This document shows positions 28,280-39,245 of a stretch of DNA of 64,000 nt, piece after piece. This DNA comes from Deinococcus aquiradiocola (GTDB lineage Bacteria; Deinococcota; Deinococci; Deinococcales; Deinococcaceae). Below the pieces are notes generated by a model. The model ran no database searches and was not told where the DNA came from. It saw only the letters and a program-made list of their open reading frames with translations. The position numbers were made by a program, and so were the translations under genes. The stretch is taken from contig NZ_BMOE01000007.1 in assembly GCF_014646915.1 (NCBI RefSeq), forward strand, positions 16,147 to 80,146, written 5' to 3'. Numbering within the stretch: the stretch's first letter is position 1; each line of letters begins with the position of its first letter.

Positions 28280-29020
28280 GGCGTGCAGGGTGCGCGGCAG
28301 GAAGTGCCGGAGTTCCTCCAGCAGGCGCTCCGGGGCTTCCTGCGGGAAGCCGTGCCCGACGCCCGGCAGGATGCGGGCGGGGACGCCGAGGGCGTCGCCG
28401 TGCGCGCGGACCATCTGCGGCGTGATGAGCGCGTCGAGTTCCCCGCCGAGCACGAGGACCGGCAGGCCGCGCAGCAGGGCCGGGTCGACGCTCCACGCGG
28501 CGAGGGCGCGCGCGTTGCCGGTGTAGAGCGGGGCGGCCATGCGGGCCGCGTCGTGCAGCAGTTGACCGAAGTTGGCGGGCCGTCCGGACGGGAAGAGGGC
28601 CGCGAGGCTCAGTTCCAGCAGGGCGGCGTGGCCGGGCAGCAGGTCCAGGACGGGGTAGTTCTCTTCCGGGGTGATCAGGCCGCCGGGCGGGGCGCTGGCG
28701 GCGAGGACGAGGCCCGCGCAGGTGCCGGGCGACTGGCGGGCGGCCTCCATCACGACCGCGCCGCCGAGCGAGTGGCCGAGCAGCACCGGGCGCGTGAGGC
28801 CGCGCTCCTCGATGTAGTGGTTGAGCCACGCCGCGTAGCGGGGGACGCTGACCTCTCCGTCCTGCGGGGTGCCGGCGAATCCGGGGAGATTGGGGGCGTG
28901 CACGGTCCAGCCGTCCGGCGGGGCGGCCTGAAGGTCGTCCCACCACGCGGCGGAGGCGAAGTTGCCGTGCACGGCGATCAGGTGCCGGGCTGGAGCAGGT
29001 TCGGGTGTCGGGATGGTCAT
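28277..29020 (-). CDS. Alpha/beta hydrolase
   Basis: This 247-residue protein has the nucleophile elbow GHSLGG (Ser in LLGHSLGGAVVMEAA), the acid in LVLGGELDALITP and the histidine in LPGVGHGFPQEAP, in the right order and spacing for the fold. HGNFASAAWW near the N-terminus supplies the oxyanion-hole HG. There is no signal peptide. The ATG at 29020 overlaps the stop of the metX-like gene (ATGA), so the two are coupled. The substrate is not predictable. Its TGA stop coincides with the end of a small repeat element. Confidence 0.88.
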   Translation of the reverse strand: MTIPTPEPAPARHLIAVHGNFASAAWWDDLQAAPPDGWTVHAPNLPGFAGTPQDGEVSVPRYAAWLNHYIEERGLTRPVLLGHSLGGAVVMEAARQSPGTCAGLVLAASAPPGGLITPEENYPVLDLLPGHAALLELSLAALFPSGRPANFGQLLHDAARMAAPLYTGNARALAAWSVDPALLRGLPVLVLGGELDALITPQMVRAHGDALGVPARILPGVGHGFPQEAPERLLEELRHFLPRTLHA

Positions 29021-30195
29021 GGCGTGCCCTCCGGGGCACCGTGGGGTGCGGGGGTGGCGAGCAGGTCGCGCAGGGCGTCCGCGAAGGCGAGGGTGTCGCC
29101 CAGCCCGCCGAGGTGTCCGTCGACGGACGCGTACTCGATGTGCTGGTGGTCGACGCCGGCGGCGCGGGTCTGCAGGGTGAATCCGGCCATCTCGCGGGCG
29201 GGGAAGAAGGTGTCGTTGACGACGTTGGCGGTCAGCAGCCGCAGGCCGCTGTGCCGCCAGCGGGCGAACAGCTCATCCGCCGGGGCGACGCCGTGCAGGT
29301 CGTGCGTCACGACGACGCGGGCGATTTCGTGGATGTGCGCGAGGCTCGCGGTGCGCGCGCGTTCGTGCAGGTACGCGCCGAGCGTGCCGGTGGGGAAGGT
29401 GTGCTCGATCCCGTCGGCGCCCAGCCCGAACAGCGTGATGAGCCGCAGGGCGCCTTCCAGGCCGCCGGTGGCGGCGACGTCGCGCAGCAGCGGGCCGAAC
29501 ACGTCCTGCAGGACCGGTCCGGCGTATGGGCTGGTGACGATGGCCGCGACGCGCGGCGCGAGGTCCGGCGTGCGGGCCGCCCATTGCAGGGCCTGCATGC
29601 CGCCGAAGCTCGGTCCGGCCACGGCGTGCCAGCGCGGCGCGCCGAGCGCCTGCAGCAGCGCCAGTTGCGCCGCGTGCAGTTCCGCGAACCCCCAGGCGGG
29701 GAAGGCCGCGCCCCACGGCTGTCCGTCCGGGCCGGGCGTGTCGGGGCCGCTCGTGACGACGGCCGGGTCGTGGACCTGCACGTTGGCGGGGGTGTTCAGG
29801 CACACGACGTGGTAGCGGTCGGTGTCGATGGCGCGGCCCGGTCCGATCAGGCTCTCCCACCAGCCGGGGGCGTCCCCGGGGGCCGTGCGTGCGGCGCGCA
29901 TGGTGCCGGTGAAGTGATGGCAGACGAGCACGGCGTTGTCGCGCTGCGGGGACAGCGTGCCCCAGCAGTGCCCGCCCAGCTGCAGCGGCACGCCGGACGG
30001 CTGCAGGGTGGTGTGCAGCACGAAGGCGCCCGGCGTTTGGCCGGGATGCAGGGCGGACCGTTCGTCCAGCCAGAACGGGCCGGACGCGGCAGGCGCGCCC
30101 TGGAGGGGAGCTGACCGGCCCGGCGCTGACCCGGCGGGCCGTGGCCCGGCCGGCGTGGAGCTGGATGGACGTGACGTGGAGGGGACGTCTGACAC
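29017..30195 (-). CDS. Homoserine O-acetyltransferase-family protein (MetX-like)
   Basis: The 392-residue protein has the MetX-type alpha/beta fold: NAVLVCHHFTGTMRAA, YHVVCLNTPANVQVHDP, the nucleophile GPSFGGMQALQW, and the C-terminal Asp/His region IEYASVDGHLGG. MetX proteins acetylate homoserine for methionine synthesis; changes around the active site (HHFTG rather than HALTG) leave room for a related acyltransferase or hydrolase. The start is the GTG at 30195, exactly six bases after TACAGT; the longer open frame would cross the promoter. A low-complexity Pro/Ser/Ala N-terminus of about 40 residues precedes the domain. It is coupled to an alpha/beta hydrolase. Confidence 0.8.
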   Translation of the reverse strand: MSDVPSTSRPSSSTPAGPRPAGSAPGRSAPLQGAPAASGPFWLDERSALHPGQTPGAFVLHTTLQPSGVPLQLGGHCWGTLSPQRDNAVLVCHHFTGTMRAARTAPGDAPGWWESLIGPGRAIDTDRYHVVCLNTPANVQVHDPAVVTSGPDTPGPDGQPWGAAFPAWGFAELHAAQLALLQALGAPRWHAVAGPSFGGMQALQWAARTPDLAPRVAAIVTSPYAGPVLQDVFGPLLRDVAATGGLEGALRLITLFGLGADGIEHTFPTGTLGAYLHERARTASLAHIHEIARVVVTHDLHGVAPADELFARWRHSGLRLLTANVVNDTFFPAREMAGFTLQTRAAGVDHQHIEYASVDGHLGGLGDTLAFADALRDLLATPAPHGAPEGTP

Positions 30196-30201
30196 CCGGC
30201 C

Positions 30202-30207
30202 ACTGTA
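30202..30207 (-). promoter_or_regulatory. Leaderless -10 box of the metX-like gene
   Basis: On the minus strand TACAGT is followed by GGCCGG and then the GTG start at 30195, the same six-base spacing as the other leaderless genes. Confidence 0.6.
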
Positions 30208-30240
30208 GCCAGGGCGCGTTACGCGGCCGTCACAGTGCCG

Positions 30241-30276
30241 GGGTGTAACACGGGTGTAACCGCCGTGCCGTACAGT
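30241..30276 (+). promoter_or_regulatory. livK promoter with tandem GGGTGTAAC repeats
   Basis: GGGTGTAAC occurs at 30241-30249 and 30252-30260, 11 bases apart (one helical turn), followed by the -10 box TACAGT (30271-30276). The start codon is only 10 bases further on, so the transcript has almost no leader. The direct repeats may bind an activator or repressor. Confidence 0.5.
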
Positions 30277-30286
30277 GGCCCCGATT

Positions 30287-31447
30287 ATGAAAACACTGTT
30301 GATGACGGTTGGACTGCTCGCGCTGTCCGGCGCGGGTGCGGTCAAGGTCGGCGTGCTGCTTCCCCTGTCGGGGGCGAGCAGCGTCACGGGTCAGGCCGCG
30401 AGGAGCGGGTACCAGCTGGCGCTGGACGAGATCAACCGTTCGGGCGGCGTGCTCGGCAAGCCGCTGGAGGTGGTGTTCGCGGACGACGGGAGCGCCCCGG
30501 CGAAGGCCGTGCCGGAGTTCGTGAAGCTCGTGACGGTGGACCGGGTGGACTTCATGGCGGGCGGCGTGAGCAGCGCCACCAGCATCGCCATCTCCGGCCC
30601 GGCGAAGCAGTACAACACCTTCATGGCGTGGATCGGCGCGGCGGCCGTGCCGGTCGAGGACGCCTTCGCGGACGACAAGTACTTCTTCCATTACCACCCG
30701 TGGGCGTACTACAACTTCGAGGCGATCCTCAGTTACTTCCGGTACCTGAAGACGTACAAGGGCGCGAAGAACATCGCGATCGCCTACGAGGACGGCCCCT
30801 TCGGCTCGGCGGGCATCGACGCGACCGTGGCGGCCTTCCGGAAGGCAGGCTTCAACGTGGTGCTGCAGGAGAAGTTCAAGACGGGCAGCGGGAACTTCGG
30901 GCCGCTCGTCAGCAAGGCCAAGGCCGTGAATCCGGACATCCTGTACTGGATCGGGTACGACACGGACGCCCTGCCGCTCGCGACGGAGATCCGGCAGCAG
31001 AACCTGAAGCTCGGGCTGCTGTACGGCACGCCGCCCAGCTGGCCGGTCGGCTTCGAGAAGAACGCCCTGGCGGACAATGTCGCCGGGCTGAGCCTGTGGC
31101 TGCCGGGCAGTCCGCAGGCGGAGAGCCGCAAGTTCGTGGCGGCGTACAAGGCGAAGTTCGGGACGGTGACGGAGGAGTACTTCGCGCCGCTCGCGTACGT
31201 GAACCTCAAGACGCTGGCCGCGGCGATCAACCGGGCGGGCAGCACCGACAAGGACGCGGTGGCGGCGGAACTCGCGAAGACGAACGTGCCGACGCCGTTC
31301 GGTCCGCTGACCTTCAGCCGCAGCAACAAGACGCAGTACCAGGGCTTCAAGGCCGGGAACTGGCTGCACTTCCAGTTCCAGGGGGACGCGCGCGTGCCGG
31401 TCTTCCCGATCAAGTCCGCACAGAAGCCGATGGTGTACGGCCGCTGA
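30287..31447 (+). CDS. livK: Branched-chain amino acid ABC transporter substrate-binding protein
   Basis: The 386-residue protein has a signal peptide (LLMTVGLLALSGAGA) and the type I periplasmic binding fold of LivK: VKVGVLLPLSGASSVTGQAA, LALDEINRSGGVLGKPLEVV, VSSATSIAISGPAKQYN. It is the first gene of livKHMGF. The ATG at 30287 begins the signal peptide directly; an in-frame GTG at 30275 is possible. Many relatives bind Leu/Ile/Val but others bind amides or urea, so the ligand is a family-based inference. The next gene follows after 121 bases. Confidence 0.92.
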   Translation: MKTLLMTVGLLALSGAGAVKVGVLLPLSGASSVTGQAARSGYQLALDEINRSGGVLGKPLEVVFADDGSAPAKAVPEFVKLVTVDRVDFMAGGVSSATSIAISGPAKQYNTFMAWIGAAAVPVEDAFADDKYFFHYHPWAYYNFEAILSYFRYLKTYKGAKNIAIAYEDGPFGSAGIDATVAAFRKAGFNVVLQEKFKTGSGNFGPLVSKAKAVNPDILYWIGYDTDALPLATEIRQQNLKLGLLYGTPPSWPVGFEKNALADNVAGLSLWLPGSPQAESRKFVAAYKAKFGTVTEEYFAPLAYVNLKTLAAAINRAGSTDKDAVAAELAKTNVPTPFGPLTFSRSNKTQYQGFKAGNWLHFQFQGDARVPVFPIKSAQKPMVYGR

Positions 31448-31568
31448 TCCGGGCTGGCCCCGGGCTGATGCCGGGGCCGCTCGCCGACCCGTGATCCGGC
31501 GGGAAGGTGCCGCCCTTCCCGCCGGACGCCGCGCCTGAGTGCCGCGCCCCTCACCTTCTGGAGACTGT

Positions 31569-32429
31569 ATGGACCTCTTCCTTCAAACCCTGCTCAACGG
31601 CCTGCTGCAGAGCGGCCTGTACGCCCTGGTGGCGTCCGGGCTGGCACTGGCGGTGGGCGTGCTGGGCATCGTCAACTTCGCGCACGGGGAGTTCCTGATG
31701 ATCGGGGCGTTCCTGGCGTGGGCGGCCAGCACGTACCTGGGCGTCGATCCGCTGCTGGCCATGCCGCTGGTGGCGGCCGCGGTGTTCGCGGTCGGGGCGT
31801 TCACGTACCGGGTCAGCATCCGGCACGTGCTGCTCGCGCCGGAACTCAACCAGATGCTGCTCACCTTCGGGCTCGGCATCCTGCTGCAGAACCTGGCGCT
31901 GATGCTGCTCGGCGGGAACACCCGGACCGTCAGCACGCCGTATCAGGCGAGCAGTCTGCAGCTGGGGGCGCTCAGCATCGGCGGGCCGAAGGCCGTGGCG
32001 TTCGCGCTGGCGGCCGTGGTGCTGGGCGCGCTGTACGCGGTGCTGTACCGGACGGATCTCGGGCGGCAGATGCGGGCGGTGGCGCAGAACCGCCGGGGCG
32101 CGCAGCTGATCGGCATCAACGTCGACCGGGTGTACCTGATCGCGTTCAGCGTGAGTTGCGCGCTGGCGGCGGTGGCGGGGGTGCTGGTGTGCGTGCTGCT
32201 GTTCGCGTCGCCGGCGGTGGGGCTGGTGTTCGCGCTGAAGGCGTTCGCGATCATCGTGATGGCGGGCCTCGGGAATCTGACGGGCGTGCTGTGGGCGTCG
32301 GCGCTGCTGGGCGTGTCGGAGGCGCTGGTGCAGACGTACGTGCCGGGCGGCGGCGGCTGGAGCGACGCGGTGTTCTTCCTGATGATCTTCGGGACGCTGG
32401 TGCTGCGGTCCTTCCGGGGGGCGCGGTGA
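31569..32429 (+). CDS. livH: Branched-chain amino acid ABC permease LivH
   Basis: The 286-residue protein has about eight membrane segments and the LivH pattern: GLYALVASGLALAVGVLGIV, NFAHGEFLMIGAFLAW and RAVAQNRRGAQLIGINVDRV, where the conserved cytosolic loop contacts the ATPase. TGGAG precedes the ATG at 31569. Its stop overlaps the livM start (GTGA). It pairs with LivM to form the membrane pore. Confidence 0.94.
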   Translation: MDLFLQTLLNGLLQSGLYALVASGLALAVGVLGIVNFAHGEFLMIGAFLAWAASTYLGVDPLLAMPLVAAAVFAVGAFTYRVSIRHVLLAPELNQMLLTFGLGILLQNLALMLLGGNTRTVSTPYQASSLQLGALSIGGPKAVAFALAAVVLGALYAVLYRTDLGRQMRAVAQNRRGAQLIGINVDRVYLIAFSVSCALAAVAGVLVCVLLFASPAVGLVFALKAFAIIVMAGLGNLTGVLWASALLGVSEALVQTYVPGGGGWSDAVFFLMIFGTLVLRSFRGAR

Positions 32430-33396
32430 GCGCCGTGCCGAGGCCGGGCGGGGCGGCGCGGGCGTCGTCCCGGGGGCGGTCGTTGACGCTGCTGGCCGCG
32501 TTCCTGCTGCTGGCGCTGGCCTTTCCGTTCCTGCCGCTGGGCGATCAGGCGGACTACCTGCTGCAGATCGGGTTCTTCATGCTGGTGTCGGGCATCCTGG
32601 CGCTGTCGTGGGACCTGCTGGCCCGCAGCGGTCAGGTGAGCCTGGCGCACGCGGCCTTCTACGGGCTGGGGGCGTACGGGTACGCGCTGCTGCTGCGCGC
32701 CGGGGTGCCGTGGGGCCTAGCCATGCCGGGCGCGGCGCTGCTCGCCGGGGCGGTGAGCGTGCTGCTGGGCGTGGTGACGCTGCGCCTGAGCGGCATGTAC
32801 TTCGCGATCGCGACGCTGGCCTTCACGGAGGTCGTCCGGACCGTGATTCAGAACCTGCCGGAGTCGGTGGCGGGCGGCGCGACGGGACTGCTCGTCCCGG
32901 CCCTGCTGGGTGGGCAGGCGCGCGGGCAGTACCTGCTGGCGCTGGCGCTGCTGACCCTGACGGTTCTCGTGAGCCTCGCAGTGAGCCTGAGCCGCTGGCA
33001 TCACGCGTTCGCGGCGATCCGGCAGGGGGAGGAGACGGCGCGGGTGCTGGGCGTGCCGGTCGCGCGCTACAAGCTGCTCGCGTTCTTCCTGAGTTCGGTG
33101 CTGGCGTCGCTGGGCGGGGTGCTGTTCGCCGGGAAGACCTTCTTCATCAATCCGCTGGAGACCTTCAGTCTCGCGAACTCCATCGCGCCGCTCACCACCT
33201 CGATCTTCGGCGGGCTGTACACCACGCTCGGGCCGGTGCTGGGCGCGGCGGTGCTGCGCGTGGCGGAGGAACTGCTGCACCGCGCGGTGCAGAACGGGTC
33301 GCTGGTCGTGTACGGTCTGGTGCTGATGCTGAGCATTCTGTGGCTGCCGCGCGGTCTGATGGGGCTGCTGCGCCGGGGCCGCAGCGGGAGCGAACT

Positions 33397-33400
<4 letters not shown>
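32426..33400 (+). CDS. livM: Branched-chain amino acid ABC permease LivM
   Basis: The 324-residue protein has about ten hydrophobic segments and LivM features: LALSWDLLARSGQVSLAHAA, GMYFAIATLAFTEVVRT and the ATPase-contact loop AIRQGEETARVLGVPVARYK. It begins at the GTG at 32426, overlapping the livH stop by four bases, and its own stop overlaps the livG start in the same way, so the four downstream genes are translationally chained. Confidence 0.94.
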
Positions 33401-34952
<1,552 letters not shown>

Positions 34953-34987
34953 CGACGGCCGTGCCTCCGGACGTGCGGGGTCTGCAC

Positions 34988-34993
34988 TAGCAT
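34988..34993 (+). promoter_or_regulatory. Leaderless -10 box TAGCAT
   Basis: TAGCAT is followed by six bases and the GTG at 35000, with no Shine-Dalgarno sequence. Confidence 0.55.
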
Positions 34994-34999
34994 GGGCGC

Positions 35000-37900
35000 G
35001 TGACCCTGCAGCCTTCCTGGCGCGACCTGACCTCGCAGCGCCGGACGCGCCCGCCGAACGTGCGGGGCGTCCTGCCGCGCCTGCGCGTGACGGACCTGCT
35101 GGGCGCGGCGCGGGTGGGCGTGGTGGTCGCCCCGGCCGGGTACGGCAAGACCACGGCCCTGGCGGCCCTGCCGGGACCGCTGTGCTGGCTGACCCTCGAC
35201 GCGGACGACGCGGACCCGCAGGTGCTCGCGGCGGGTCTCGCACTGGCCGCCGAGGCGCTGGAGGACGGCTTCCGGGTGGCGGCGCTGCTGGACGCGGGCG
35301 CGACGCCCCGGCTGGTCGCGGCGCGGCTGGGGGACCTGCTGGAACGTGTCGGCGCGACTTTGGTGATCGACGAGGCGCAGCATCTCGCGCACCCGCTGGT
35401 GTCGGAGGTGCTGGGTCGCCTGCTCGGCCCGCCGGGCGGCGGGGCGCGGGTGGTGCTGCTGTCGCGCCTGCCGCTCGCGTCGGCGGACCTGACGCGTCTG
35501 GAGGCGGCGGGGGAACTGCGGCGCCTGTCGGTGGCGGACCTGGCCTTCACTCCGGCGGAGGTCGCGGCGCTGGCCGCCACGCAGGGCGTGACGCTCACGC
35601 CCGCGGAGGTCCGGGTGGCGCACGCCGTCACGGAGGGCTGGCCGATCGCGGTGCGGTTCCTGATGCAGGCGGCCGGGCAGGGTCGGCTGCACCTGTCGGC
35701 GCTGGATGAACTGAGCGGCGGTCCGGCCTTCGCGGAGGCGCCGCTCACGTCGCTCTTCACGTACCTCGCGCAGGAGGTGCTCGGGCCGCTCGATCCGGCG
35801 TTGCGGACGCTGCTCACGCAGGGCAGCGTCTTCGAGGAACTCACGGCCGGACTGCTCGTCAGCGTGCTGCAGCAGGAGCAGGCGGGGCTGCTGCTCGACG
35901 CGCTGGCCGGCAGCGGCACCTTCCTGACGCGGGTGGGGGACGGGTACCGCGCGCATCCGCTGCTGCGCGCGCACCTGCGCTCGCAGCTGCCGCCCGGGGA
36001 GGTCACGCGGCTCGCGGCGCGCGGCGCCGCGTACTTCGAGGAGACGGGCCGGCCCCGCCGCGCCATGGCCGCGCACCTGCAGGCCGGGCAGCACGGGCGT
36101 GCCGCGGCGCTGCTCGCCCGGCACGGGCAGGCGTGGCTGGCGCAGGGCCGCACGCAGCTCGTGCAGCGCAGCCTGAACGCCGTGCCGCTCGGCGAGTGGA
36201 CTCCGGACCTGTACGCGCTGTCCGGCGACGCGTTGCGCGCCTCCTCACGGTACGCCGAGGCGCTCGCCCGGTACGCGCACGCCGGGCCGCTGCAGCGGGC
36301 GCTGGGAGAAGCGCGGGTCGCGCTCGACACCGTGCAGCCGGCCCTGGCGTGGGCGCCGCTCGAGACGGCCGCCGAGCTGACCGCCGGGGCCGGAACGCCG
36401 GAACGGCCCGGGACGGCCGTCACGTTGCGGCGCATGCAGGCCGAGAACCTCCTGAACGCTGGACAGCTGGCCGAGGCGCTGGCGCTCGATCCGGCCCTGG
36501 CGACCGGCGCCCGCGCCCTGCTGCGGTCCGGGCAGCTCACGGCGGCCCTCCCGCTCGCCCTGCAGGCCGCCCGCGGCGAGTCCGGCGGGGCGCGCGCCGC
36601 GCAGAACCACCGCGAGGGCCTGCTGCTGCTGAGCTTCCTGCAGGCGCTGCTCGGAGACGGGCGAGGCGCGGAAACGCACGCCCGCGAGGGCCTCGCGGAG
36701 GGCGAGCGGCTGGAGAGTCCCTTCGTGCAGGGCCTCGCGCTCGCCCGGCTCGGGCACGCCCTGCTCGTGCAGGGCGACAGCAGCGGCGCGGCGGGCGCCT
36801 ACCGGGACGCCTACGCCCTGGCGACCGGCGTGACGGGACGCCTGCAGGTGGAGCCGCTGCTGGGCCTGACGGTCCTCGCGGCCCGCACGGGCGACGCGGC
36901 CGGCGCGGACCTGCAGCTGCAGGACGCGCTGCTGCGCAGCGGCGGGGACCGCTACATGGCGGGCCTGCTGACCCTGGCGGCCGGGCTGGGGCAGCTGCAG
37001 GGCGGGCGGCCGGACGCGGCCCGCCCGCACCTGCAGCGGGCGGCGGACCTGTTCGGGACGGTCGGGGACCGCTTCGGGCTGGCGGCCACCCACCTCGCGC
37101 AGTACGCCGCCCTGCACGCCCCCGGCGGGCCGCAGGACGAGCACACCAGTGCCGCCTGCCGGGAAGAGCACGCCGGGCAGGCGCGCGCGGCGGTGCTGGC
37201 GTACCCGTTCCTGCTGTCGCGTCCCTCGCTGCTCTCCCCGTTCCCGGAACGGGCGCGCCGGGCCGCCCTGCTCGCGTCCCTCGCGGCCGGGGTGCCCGGC
37301 GGTCCGGACCACTTCACGGGGATCGCCCGCGACCTCGGGTACCCGCGCGTGCCGTGCAGGCAGGACGTGCCGGGCTTCGAGGTGAAGGTCCAGGTGCTGG
37401 GCGGCCGCGTCAGCGTGCAGCGGGACGGCCGGGAGAGCCGCGAATGGGGCCGCGCGAAGGCCCGCGACCTGCTCGCCCTGCTGGCCCTCCACCCGGCCGG
37501 ACTGGCACGCGACGAGGCGCAGGACGCCCTCTTCCCGGACGCGGAAGTGCCGGTCGCGGAACGCAACTTCCGCGTCACGCTGCACGCCCTCGGACAGGTG
37601 CTCGAGGACGGCGCAGTGAGCGGCACCTTCCTCGAACGCGGCGAGTGGCTGCGCCTGCGCGTCTCGCCGGACCTGACGGTCGACCTGCACGCCGCGTGGG
37701 CCCTCCTCGCCGCGCCCGCCGGGACACCGGGACGCCTGGACGGCCTGCTGGCCCTGCCGGACGCGCTCGCCGACGTGCCGCTGCCGCAGGTGCAGGACGC
37801 CGCGGCCCGCTACTCGGCGCAACTGCCGGACGCCCTGGCTGCCGAGGCCGCCCTGGCCTTCCAGGTGGGCGAGTCGGCCGCAGCGCAGCGGGCCGCGGCA

Positions 37901-38086
37901 CGTGCCCTGACCCTCGATCCGGCCCACGAACCGGCGGCCCGCCTGCAGATGCGCGCCGCACACGCGGCCGGTCACATGGCCGCCGTCACCCGCACGTACC
38001 GCGCCCTCGAAGCGGCCCTGGCACTGCTGGACCTCACGCCGCTCCCGGAGACGGCGGCCCTGCACCGCGCCCTGACGGGACCCTGA
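35000..38086 (+). CDS. MalT-like ATPase/TPR regulator with C-terminal winged helix and BTAD
   Basis: The 1028-residue protein starts at the leaderless GTG at 35000. The N-terminus is a MalT/LuxR-type STAND ATPase: Walker [10 protein letters not shown] (about residues 44-52), [14 protein letters not shown] (Walker B) and [11 protein letters not shown] (sensor). The middle is helical repeats (TPR). From about residue 794 ([20 protein letters not shown]) comes a SARP-type winged helix with [17 protein letters not shown], then a BTAD domain to the end. So the DNA-binding part is C-terminal, the reverse of the protein at 12502. It follows the liv operon; whether it regulates it is unknown. Confidence 0.85.
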   Translation: MTLQPSWRDLTSQRRTRPPNVRGVLPRLRVTDLLGAARVGVVVAPAGYGKTTALAALPGPLCWLTLDADDADPQVLAAGLALAAEALEDGFRVAALLDAGATPRLVAARLGDLLERVGATLVIDEAQHLAHPLVSEVLGRLLGPPGGGARVVLLSRLPLASADLTRLEAAGELRRLSVADLAFTPAEVAALAATQGVTLTPAEVRVAHAVTEGWPIAVRFLMQAAGQGRLHLSALDELSGGPAFAEAPLTSLFTYLAQEVLGPLDPALRTLLTQGSVFEELTAGLLVSVLQQEQAGLLLDALAGSGTFLTRVGDGYRAHPLLRAHLRSQLPPGEVTRLAARGAAYFEETGRPRRAMAAHLQAGQHGRAAALLARHGQAWLAQGRTQLVQRSLNAVPLGEWTPDLYALSGDALRASSRYAEALARYAHAGPLQRALGEARVALDTVQPALAWAPLETAAELTAGAGTPERPGTAVTLRRMQAENLLNAGQLAEALALDPALATGARALLRSGQLTAALPLALQAARGESGGARAAQNHREGLLLLSFLQALLGDGRGAETHAREGLAEGERLESPFVQGLALARLGHALLVQGDSSGAAGAYRDAYALATGVTGRLQVEPLLGLTVLAARTGDAAGADLQLQDALLRSGGDRYMAGLLTLAAGLGQLQGGRPDAARPHLQRAADLFGTVGDRFGLAATHLAQYAALHAPGGPQDEHTSAACREEHAGQARAAVLAYPFLLSRPSLLSPFPERARRAALLASLAAGVPGGPDHFTGIARDLGYPRVPCRQDVPGFEVKVQVLGGRVSVQRDGRESREWGRAKARDLLALLALHPAGLARDEAQDALFPDAEVPVAERNFRVTLHALGQVLEDGAVSGTFLERGEWLRLRVSPDLTVDLHAAWALLAAPAGTPGRLDGLLALPDALADVPLPQVQDAAARYSAQLPDALAAEAALAFQVGESAAAQRAAARALTLDPAHEPAARLQMRAAHAAGHMAAVTRTYRALEAALALLDLTPLPETAALHRALTGP

Positions 38087-38344
38087 ACCGGCCGGTTCCC
38101 GCAGGTCTCCAGGTTGTGATGCCTGGCCCGCTCCGAGATGCCGTGGATGGTGCCGGCGGTCGCCCGGTGCCGGAAAGGCAGGCGCGGCACCGGCCTGGAA
38201 CGCGTGAGGGGACGCCTGCAGTTCATTCCGGCGGTCACGCCTTGCCGCGAGGGGTGGAGCGTCTCGCGGTGCGGCAGCGCGACCGGGGAAGACGCGGGGG
38301 CCCGGGGCACCGAACTTGCGTCCCCCGACCGTTCACGCCGCCTC

Positions 38345-38350
38345 TATCCT
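38345..38350 (+). promoter_or_regulatory. Leaderless -10 box TATCCT
   Basis: TATCCT is followed by GGTGCC and the ATG at 38357, with no Shine-Dalgarno sequence. The rest of the 270-base gap after the regulator (38087-38344) shows no gene I can support. Confidence 0.6.
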
Positions 38351-38356
38351 GGTGCC

Positions 38357-38875
38357 ATGAAGCTCTCGATGTGGTCTCTCGTCGCCGGTCTGGCCCTCCT
38401 CTCCGCGTGCGCTCCGGCGGCCACAACGGCGCAGGGTGATCTCACGACTCCGATTCTGGCCCCTGGTCAGGTGTGGACGCTCTCTACCGACACGGCGGAG
38501 GGCCTCAGCACCCCGCCGACCGAGGTCACGGTCGGCCAGCCGAAACGGTACGGAAAGAGCGTGGGTTTCGAACGTGACGTGCAGACACTCCCGGGGGGCA
38601 TTTCCACCCTCGACTCCTTCTTTTACGCTCCGGCCGACAGCGATCCTGCATACATCGCCGCCTTTCAGGCCCGGCTTGGTGCAGACGCGTCGCTCACGAC
38701 CATAAAGCTCTGTATCGTCCGGAATCCGGTCAATCAGCTGGACGTCCAGCAGAGCGGGCTCTTCAGCAACGACTCGGCGGTAGAGGGCGCACTGGCCAGT
38801 CCGGTCACTCAGGCATACATCGAGAAAGGAACGCTGACCGGTCAGCAGACCTGCAAACTCACCAGAGTCAGGTGA
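38357..38875 (+). CDS. Small lipoprotein of unknown function
   Basis: The 172-residue product has a lipoprotein signal (SLVAGLALLSAC, lipobox LSAC, Cys18). The mature part has an N-terminal APGQVWTLST segment, FFYAPADSDPAYIAAFQARL, and two further cysteines. I do not recognise a domain; similar Deinococcus lipoproteins are uncharacterised. The longer in-frame ORF upstream is not credible because it lacks a signal and crosses the leaderless promoter. The TGA stop coincides with the terminus of a small repeat element. Confidence 0.7.
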   Translation: MKLSMWSLVAGLALLSACAPAATTAQGDLTTPILAPGQVWTLSTDTAEGLSTPPTEVTVGQPKRYGKSVGFERDVQTLPGGISTLDSFFYAPADSDPAYIAAFQARLGADASLTTIKLCIVRNPVNQLDVQQSGLFSNDSAVEGALASPVTQAYIEKGTLTGQQTCKLTRVR

Positions 38876-39021
38876 GACGGTGTTGAGCTGATGGCCTGGA
38901 GTCCAGTCGAGCGCGGCGCACAGTCGCCGCACGGCCGTGAGCACGGGCAGGGACGGCGTAGAGGAGGTGGACGGAATGCCTTCGCGGTTCCCGGCAGCAC
39001 TGGAATCGGATCGAAACCACA
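38876..39021 (-). repeat. Small inverted-repeat element, copy D (inverted, diverged)
   Basis: GACGGTGTTGAGCTGA at the left matches the reversed right end of the element, and CCCGGCAGCACTGGAATCGG then TCGAAACCACA at the right matches its reversed left end. The internal hairpin is degraded. The lipoprotein stop TGA (38873-38875) directly adjoins it. The rest of the gap, 39022-39245, shows no gene or signal I can support. Confidence 0.6.
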
Positions 39022-39245
39022 TCAGTCCGCCGAACAAGCCGAAGCACGCCTTCCATGCTGGGAACGTGCTCCACGGGTGGCTGGACGCCTTTCATCCCCG
39101 AGGCCATCAATACTGCCCCCATTCCCGCGAACGGCAGCCGCGCTACCCCATCCCAGCGGGCCGGTACCTCCGCAATGGCGTCACCAGTCCAAGCGGGTAC
39201 GTCAACGCCCCCAGCACGCGCGATTCAGGAACAACGCCCGCAGCG

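Noticed and set aside
38868..39122. Minus-strand 84-codon frame over the repeat
   Set aside because: It is a translation of repeat copy D (IRFQCCREP...), a pattern produced at every repeat copy, and no ribosome site or domain is present.
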